A stretch of DNA of 64,000 bases, taken from Cinnamomum chago (taxonomy: Eukaryota > Streptophyta > Magnoliopsida > Laurales > Lauraceae). The notes below the pieces were generated by a model. The model was not told the origin of the DNA, made no database searches, and saw nothing but the letters and a program-made list of their open reading frames with translations. Position 1 is the first letter of the stretch; every line of letters starts with the position of its first letter. The stretch is from NCBI GenBank assembly GCA_038049695.1, contig CP142456.1:45922001-45986000 (forward strand). Reading direction: 5' to 3'. The translations under genes and the position numbers were made by a program. This document shows positions 57,120 to 64,000 of this stretch, one piece after another.

Positions 57120-60100
57120 TGTCGCGACCCCGGACCGGGCCCACGAGGCACTGATCCGGGATCGGGACATTAAATGATAGGATGATCCATATCGGTTTAA
57201 TAACAACATACATTTATTTAATTTCCCACATGTGTCCGCGGTGAGGATATCACAACCATAAATGAATATTTCTTTTAAGTGCGGAAGCGTGTAGCAAATC
57301 AAAAAGTCAAACTATCCTTAGTCATGAAGATAACATCAAGCATCAAATACTGTATCAGAATGAGCAATGATCAATAGCATGTTACCCAAAAGTAAGTTAA
57401 AGTTTATACAAATATCATTTAATTACATTTCCCCAAAAATAGAGGCCGACAAGGCCAATATAGACAAAATACCAATCCAAAGAATGGTTAAACAGTTTCC
57501 CAAAATATCAAGTCTCTCATAGCAACAAAACGTCTAAATGACGTCGTCAGCACGCCACTCGACTAACTGTTGTGGTTCTACAATTGCCTCCTAAAGCTCC
57601 TCCTCGGGGTAACCAATGACGGGACCTGAGTACCAAAGAGTAGGTCAAACACGACGGTTTGGTAAATGGATAAAAATACAATGACAATATGGTAATGAAT
57701 GAATTTACCTCCAAAAGCATTTAAACCTGTTTAAATAACAATTTCTATGAAAAGAGAAAACATTCATTCAAAAGCAAGTAAACATTGTAAAACATGTAAG
57801 GTAACCAAGGAAACGGGAAAACTATCAAGATGGCAACAACACGAAACTAAGTCTTCTATCACTAAAGTGATAGAGCAATAACTAGGCACTGATCTCAGTC
57901 ACTCGAGGTGAGGAGAAATAGTGGATTTTATAAATACATATACATATACATATACTATACAAGACCACGGTAGCGAGCCGGGCATCGGGGACCACAATAG
58001 CAATCTGCAGCATCGGGACAAGACCACGGTAATAACCGGGTAGTGGGATCCAAACTGCAGCTGGCGGGACAAGAGGGGGATCTCCAAGTCGGTGGATCAG
58101 ACCAACAGGGTTATCCAAGCTTAGTGGTGCCGACTCATAGGTCAAATACAATCGAGACATATGCAATTAAATCAAGTACAATAAATAATCGGGCGAGACG
58201 GGGGTGCTCAAGGGCACATTATCATTTCATGTGGTGCAATGCACTTCAAGTCAAGTAACCATTTCAAGTGTACATCAATGCTTTCGGGAAAATAGGACAT
58301 GTAGTATAAATCTCGGGTAAAGTATTGGGTTCAAGGTTTATTTGAAGTGAATAGGGACCCCGTATGTCGATCGAATAACAATTTGGTACTCTTTGAGTTT
58401 GGGGACATTCCGGGCTCCTTATACACTTCAAATTTTCAAAAACTTCGAATGAAAATTTCGTGATATGGTTTCTTTCTCAAATGGCCTCATACATTACTTA
58501 GTAAATCTCCTTGAAATAGAGGGGTTCCCAATGAATAGTCCCGATACGTTGAAATAGTTAGACATTGTCCCAAACATAGCCTTGCCCAACAGGGCCCATC
58601 GCTCGAGCGGACTGGAGAGTTCGCTCGAGCGAGTGGCTCTCTGGAATGGTCGTCTGGGTTGATTCGCTCGAGCGAAATTGAGGTCGCTCAAGCGAATGCA
58701 TTGGGTCGAGCGAAGATTTAAATGCGTTCGAACGAACAACTCTCTGGAACAAGTTCTGGGATGACCGCTCGAGCGACCAAGCTACTGGAATGCTCCGAGT
58801 CCCTTTCTGGGCAAGTCGCTCGAGCGAACTGTCCAGAAGCTGAATCCGGACCAGTTCAGCTCCTCTCTATCTCTTCCTTCTACCACTCCTTTTCAGCCAC
58901 TTTTATGCATCAGGTGAGGGGTCTAAAACTCTATTCAAATAACATCAAATCCTTCACCCCATCCATCCCATTCTCCTCCATCCATATCACACTTAATAAA
59001 AAGAAGGGAAGAAAGAAGGAAACCATCTCACATGAGATACATTTGGAACAAAACAAGGAAAAATTAAATGCTATGAACCAACACCTTCCTATGACCATAA
59101 ATGCATTAACAAGGCTCTTCATGAGCATTTATTTCAAAGCAGGACAATAAATAGGCATGAGTGAAAATTTATGAAACCAACCACATTTCTCATAAGACAT
59201 TGAAAACTCTTAGAGATCATATTATCCACTTGCCTTGGGTCTTCAAATCAAGTAAATCAAGCTCTAACAAGTCCTTCAAATCAAAGGTCCAAGCTACAAG
59301 GAAAATCTCAAAATAAAACCCTAAAGTGTCAAAACATAAAATAGGAAGAAAGAAGTTTCAATAACAAGGATGGAGATTCCCTAAGCTAGGAGAACACCAA
59401 TCTAGAAGAAGAGAAGGGTTACTTACTTGCAAGGTCCTCTAATGGACAAGGTGAGCTCAAAGGAAGTCTTGGAATGGAGGTTTTCCCCACAAAAGCTATT
59501 GAAAGAAAGCTCTCAAGGAGGTGAAGAAGATGATGGCCTCCAATCTCCTATTGGTGCAAGCTTGGTGTGGATTGGAGATGGAGAAGCAAGAAGAAGAAGA
59601 GAAGAGCAAGAGAAACCCTAGGTTGCTGGTTTGTGCTGGAAGAAATGAAGAATGAATGGAAATGAAGAATGGCTTCCCTTTGTTAACAAATGAGTTGGGT
59701 CCCACTACTAAAGGAGCTAGTTTGGCTGAAATCATCTCTTTCGGGACCTCGGATGAATTCGACGAAGAAGGAAGAATTGATCATCAAAATATCTAGTTTC
59801 CAAAAAGTATATGTTTCGCGGGTTTCGGGAATATCAAGTTTTGGGTACAAATTTAGTGCACAATGACTGTTTTTGCCCTCAAGGCTATGAAATCGGGTTT
59901 CGAGATCTCGAACGGGGACGGGATCAACATGAAAGTTGTAGGGATTATCAATACGAATAAAACGGGATTAAAACCATGAATACAAAATCTCCGATAAATC
60001 CTCAAACATATGCAATGTCATAAAAAGGAACCCCCAAAGGGCCCTACTAACACAAAGCAATCAAAATTCCCCAAAACTATTTCAAAAGCTATTCTAAACC

Positions 60101-60187
60101 CAACTTAGCCAAAATCACTAATCAAGCTTAGAACTAATATGCAACTTAGTTAGCACGGATCGGGTTCACTCGGGTCGGGGCCTTACA
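57120..60187 (-). mobile_element. R4: reverse R-family solo LTR (3068 bp)
   Basis: On the plus strand it begins TGTCGCGACCCCGGACCGGG and ends ..GGGTCGGGGCCTTACA, the complement of the R2/R5 ends. The flanks are catgg (57115-57119) and cattg (60188-60192), a duplication with one change. It carries a palindrome island and no coding domain. It is closest to R2 and R5. Confidence 0.88.
58602..58824. repeat. Palindrome island in R4 (TCGCTCGAGCGA type)
   Basis: CTCGAG cores lie at 58602, 58624, 58667, 58768 and 58819. Degenerate units (gctcaagcg, gggtcgagcg, gttcgaacga) lie between 58683 and 58735. Confidence 0.9.
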
Positions 60188-61422
60188 CATTGTTTCTGAA
60201 AAGTATCAAATTCTCAGGTGACTTCTTCACTTTACCCCCCCCCCCCCCCCCGATACTTTTAATCCTCATGTTTTATAAGTTTCTTTCCATTTCATTCATT
60301 TTAACATCGAGGATGATGTTCATGCTAGGTTGGGGGTGGGGACAAGCACACTTGTCTATTATCAAACATAATTTTTACACATTTTTTTTTGGTTTTTAGT
60401 TCTTTTTTTTAGGAAAAACTTCTAAAATTTTTCAAAATTTTTACTATTACTATTGGTTTTAGGGTTTTGAAAGAAAAAGGGGATTTTGAAAGGATTTTTA
60501 TAAAATGATGATACCTCGAATTTTGGAAATTTTGAAGCTTTGGGCGAGAAAAAAAATAATGGTTCACTGTTTTGTTGAAGGAAAGGGTTTTTGGAAAATT
60601 GTTGAACTTTAATCCCTCATTTTTACACAGTCTGTATACGTTTTCGAGGTTTTGAATGTGAAGCTATGATTTTTGTTTTCTTTGACGATTGGATTGAAAA
60701 TATGATGGCGACCCTTAGTTTCATAGTTTCGAACCTAAGCAAGAATCTCTACACATAAGGAAACAAGAGCCCTAAAGATGAGAGATTCTTTACTAAAAAA
60801 GATTTGCAAAACGCATGAAAAGAACTCATGGGGAGGGGCTGGACTTGGAACATCACCTTGGGAATCACCTTGGAGGCTTTCTCTCTCTCCATTCGATTCC
60901 ACACCACTCCTTTCTCTCTCTAAGTCCTTTTCTTCTTCTTCTTTATTTTAATTCTTTTGGACATAGGTTGAGAGGCCATGTTGAGAGAATGAAAAGGAGA
61001 GAAGAACATTAATTTCTTGTACTCAAAGATCAAGGAATAAAGACACTACTTGGATTGATTTTGCATGTTCTTTATGTAAGTGGTTTGGTTTTCTATTTCT
61101 AGCTCTTTTACGTGTTTTGATTGCAGATAATATTTGACATAATTAGATCTAGGTTTTTGAAAATAAAAAAATTGAATTAAAAGTCGAGAGACATCAGGTA
61201 ATCACTTGCATTTTTTTTTCCTACTCTGAGAAGAGAGGTCTTCATTATCGCATTTTCAATACTTGTATGATTGTCTAGTTTCTAGATCTTTGATATATTT
61301 TTTTCCGCTTTTTAGTTTTTCCACCTCTTTTGATTTTATTTTAAGTTAATATTCTTATCTTTTTTTTATTTTCAAATTCTTGATTTAGAAACCCCAACTT
61401 GCTTCTTTCCATGTACTATATA
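60188..61422 (+). mobile_element. Athila-like element, 3' non-coding part
   Basis: This AT-rich stretch has a C17 tract (60235-60251) and, at about 60316-60341, 'gaggatgatgttcatg' followed by 'ggttgggggtgggg'. This resembles the stretch following pol in Athila-type elements ('gaggacaatg..aagttgggggtgggg'). The rest is T-rich sequence without recognised genes. It ends abruptly at the protease-related fragment. Confidence 0.5.
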
Positions 61423-62286
61423 TCCTCAGACTTACCATGTGGTAGATATCCTTGACAATTTGAACCTAATTCTTGGGTGACGATGGCTTGATAACATGAA
61501 GGCTGTTGCATCGACTAGACATCAATGTTTCAAATTCCCTTTTAATGATGTGATAATTAAAGTTGATGCAGATCCTCCTATGCTTGAGTAAAAAATAAAA
61601 GCGATGCTCCCGACATTTAAAGCGATCCCAAAAGAAGAAAATCTGGAAACGATCTTTGGATATGGAGTTAACCCATTGATTTCTATTTTAGATGTTAACC
61701 CCGCAGAATGGGTAGGTCCCTTAAATCCCCCGCCTAAATACTCAAGCTTAACTGATGCAACCTCTATCCTCCCAAAAGAAAATGAAGATACCCACTAGGC
61801 TCATGGCTGGACTTTGATGAGAGAGTTAGGATATGAGCCAGGAATAGGATTGGGTCGAAATAGCTATGGCATGGTTAGACTATATGACCCCGAGGTTAAG
61901 GTCGGAACAAAAGGGTTAGGATATGAATCGGGAACGGATAACTATAGTGACTACGATTGGAAACTACAGGATCATTTTGTCAGACCAGCTGAACCACAGG
62001 ATCGAGTTATTCAACCTGAGTAAGATAACCTAGGCCCCGAAATTGATTTGGATTTTAGTGATTCTGAAGAGTCGGATGATGACAATTATGACATAGATGT
62101 ACTCTTGGAGAATTGTTTCGTCACGATAAAAAAAGGAGAGGATGATGGTCAGGATAGAGATCAGCTGAACTTTGATGGTGACCTAGACCACAACAAAAAT
62201 ATGATGATTGAGAGCTCAAGGTCCGAACCTGCGGTCCTAAAGCCTGAGGACTATAAAGGGTCTGAATACATGAGGGAAGACTTGAG
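61423..62286 (+). pseudogene. Second copy of the protease/G-patch segment
   Basis: It aligns with about 37962-38840 of the giant element. It starts inside the protease, after its catalytic DTG, so the active site is not included. The G-patch reads HGWTLMRELGYEPGIGLGRN at 61802, followed by the acidic stretch (DFSDSEESDDDNYDID). Stops at 61481, 61590, 61796 and 62021 break the frame. Homology ends near 62286, and 62287-62341 is of unknown origin. It is a dead fragment of a related element, not of the same copy. Confidence 0.82.
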
Positions 62287-62341
62287 GATGGTGTGCTGCA
62301 GTAGAGGCCCATCTCATCTGAGAGTTCCTAACTCTTTCTCC

Positions 62342-62646
62342 TTTTAGCTGAATGAAACAAGGAAAACAGTGCTTGACTTTCCTTTAGGATTGCAAATTGA
62401 TGATAAGAATTCCTTATTGCATAGAAAAATGATACTTGGACCGACCCTGGGGACCGATTCCTGGCCCGGTCCCCAGGGAGGACCCTTGCATCCCATGCTC
62501 CCCTGGGATCCAAGGGTCCTCCCTGGGGACCGGGCCAGGAATCGGTCCCCAGGTCGGTCCAAGTAGAAGGGTTGTATTGCATATAATGATTGCTTATAAC
62601 CTTAGTAATCATGTCTATCAGATTTGGAGTGATTTTATGCTATGAC
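62342..62646 (+). repeat. LTR fragment of a giant-element relative
   Basis: The sequence 'tttagctgaatgaa' through 'gtgattttatgctatga' matches 32336-32478 and 55194-55336 inside the giant LTRs, once the foldback element at 62424-62574 is removed. It lacks both LTR ends and is cut by R5 at 62647. Confidence 0.8.
62424..62574. mobile_element. GC-rich foldback element with 9-bp duplication (151 bp)
   Basis: It is flanked by a perfect 9-bp repeat, tattgcata (62415-62423 and 62575-62583). The two arms, from tacttggaccgacc inward, are near-perfect inverted copies of about 55-60 bp around a short centre near 62495-62510. Each arm itself contains GGGGACC..GGTCCCC. The empty site is seen in both giant LTRs (about 32415 and 55270). 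A 9-bp duplication suggests a Mutator-like origin. It has no coding capacity. Confidence 0.85.
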
Positions 62647-64000
62647 TGTAAGACCCCGACCCGAGTGAACCCGATTAGTGCTAATTAAGTTGCGTGTTAG
62701 TGCTAAGCTTGATTAGTGTTTTTGGTAAAGTTGGGTTTCGAATAACCTTGATTTTAGCTTTTGGCTACTTTGAGTGTTTTGTTGGCTAGTGGGGCCCTTT
62801 GGGGGTTCCCTTTTCGGCTTTGCATTTTCTTGCGAGATTTTCCCGATTTGTTGTGAATTGTGTTTTTAGCCCGTTGCATTCATCTTAAGGAATCCTACAA
62901 CTTTCATGTTGATCCCGTCCTCGTTTGAGATCCCGAAACCCGATTTCATAGCCTTGAGGGCAAAACAGTCATTGCACACAAAATCTGTACCCAAAACTTA
63001 ATATTCTCGAAACTCGCGAAACATACACTTTTTGGAAACTAGATATTTCGACGAACATTTCTTCCTTCTTCGTCGAATTCATCCAAGGACCCGAGAGAGA
63101 TGATTTCAGCCATTGTAGCTCCTTTAGTTGTGGGACCCAACCCAACCCAACTCATTTGTTAACAAGAGAAGCCATTTCTCACTCATTTCATTCTTCATAT
63201 TCCAGCACAAGAGGAGAGCCTAGGGTTTCCTTGCTTTTCTCTTCTTCTTCTTGCTTCTCCATCTCCAATCCACACCAATCTTGCACCAAACTCGAAATGG
63301 AGATCATCTTCTTCTTCCTCTTCACCATGGCTCCCTATTGATACCATTTGTGGAGAAAACCCTCCATTCCAAGACCTCCATTGAGCTTACTCTTGCCATT
63401 AGAGGACCTTAAAGGTAAGTGATCATCCCCATCTCCTAGATTAGTGTTCCTCTAGCCCTTGAGAAGCTACATTTGCATTATTGTTGGTTCTTTCATTTTC
63501 ATTCTTTGTGTAACCCATTTTAGGGTTGTTTTTGGGGGTTTTTGATTGTATCTTGGCTTTGAGCAATAGAAGTGAATAGAGGCTTGATTTCAGCTAGCTT
63601 GGACTTGAGGCAAGTGAATGTTTGGATGTTTTTAAATTTGAAATGGTTTGGTGAAGCATTTATGGTTTTCATGCTTTCATTGATTTTTCCATGGTTGAAA
63701 TAAATGATCTTTACACATCTTGATAGCCTCATTTAATGTCTTGGAATCATGTGTTTAAGTTATCTTGTTTATGGTTCTATGTGGTTGATCATGTGTTGGA
63801 AGGAAAGGAAACAAAAAGGAGAAAAATCAAGTTCCCGGGCATGCTTCACGCCCAGGTCCGATCGATCGGTCTGTCTTTTAACTGTAAGGGTTTTTGGGCC
63901 GATCGATCGTGGGACTCAGTTTGAGTCCAGTGGGTTTTGACATTTATTTTTTTTGTGGACCTTGGCTACCCTCCTTGGACTCACTTGACCATATGTGAGA
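62647..64000 (+). mobile_element. R5: 5' part of an R-family LTR
   Basis: It begins TGTAAGACCCCGACCCGAG at 62647 and runs off the window. It is collinear with R2 (26233 on), including 'ccctttgggggttcc', 'catacactttttggaaactag', 'cttcttcgtcgaattcatcc' and the stretch from 63917 'cagtttgagtccagtggg'. Its palindromes are of a different sequence from those of R2. The small frames inside (for example 63736-63940) are not conserved. Confidence 0.88.
63858..63909. repeat. Palindrome pair in R5, CCGATCGATCGG type
   Basis: Perfect palindromes lie at 63858-63869 (CCGATCGATCGG) and 63900-63909 (CGATCGATCG). They occupy the place of the CTCGAG island of R2, eight bases before sequence shared with R2. 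Confidence 0.85.

Noticed and set aside
1-64000. tRNA or rRNA genes
   Set aside because: I found no cloverleaf-like or rRNA-like stretch. The tRNA-related matches are primer-binding sites of 12-17 bases next to LTR ends.

Overview
This window is plant nuclear DNA made almost wholly of nested transposable elements. I see no cellular protein gene, rRNA or tRNA gene. The evidence for a plant is the mixture of element types: Ty1/copia, Tat/Ogre-like and Athila-like Ty3/gypsy elements, a BED-finger hAT transposon, Tourist-like MITEs with TAA/TTA target duplications, and plant-type primer-binding sites. I cannot name the species. All coding remnants carry stops or frameshifts, so the block reads as gene-poor repetitive DNA.

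Left part (1-19728). A decayed copia element (C1, 178-9909) has lost gag and most of reverse transcriptase. It holds three further insertions: the tail of an R-family LTR (1-177), a 1966-bp solo LTR (2049-4014) and the 3' half of a non-coding LTR element called N1b (4231-7765). C1 lies in a reverse R-family LTR (R6, 9910-18799), which also carries a reverse solo LTR (S1, 11203-12516) and a 4.6-kb hAT transposon (13643-18234, 8-bp target duplication). R6 itself interrupts a forward R-family LTR (R7, 18800-19728).

Centre (19729-61422). An Athila-like, apparently non-autonomous element (19729-21252 and 56767-61422) is split by a giant Tat/Ogre-like retrotransposon (21253-56766). Its two LTRs are about 5.5-5.7 kb each once later insertions are subtracted. 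Its interior holds gag, an aspartic protease, a G-patch domain, reverse transcriptase, two RNase H domains, integrase and a 3' UTR with a 95-bp tandem repeat. Later arrivals include a Tourist-like MITE in each LTR, a small solo LTR, R-family solo LTRs R1, R2 and R3, and a complete non-coding LTR element (N1, 39291-42462). For most of them the partner LTR, a restored reading frame, or a 5-bp duplication gives the empty site. R4 (57120-60187) lies reversed in the Athila-like remnant.

Right part (61423-64000). A rearranged second copy of the protease/G-patch segment is joined to a fragment of the giant element's LTR. That fragment is interrupted by a GC-rich foldback element with a 9-bp target duplication and then by R5, which runs off the window.

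The most notable unexplained structure is a set of palindrome islands: clusters of short perfect GC-rich palindromes inside LTRs. R1-R4 use TCGCTCGAGCGA, R5 uses CCGATCGATCGG at the matching place, S1 uses GGCGTCCGGACGCC, and N1b uses CCAGGTCGACCTGG. The motif differs between families and even between relatives, but palindromy is kept.
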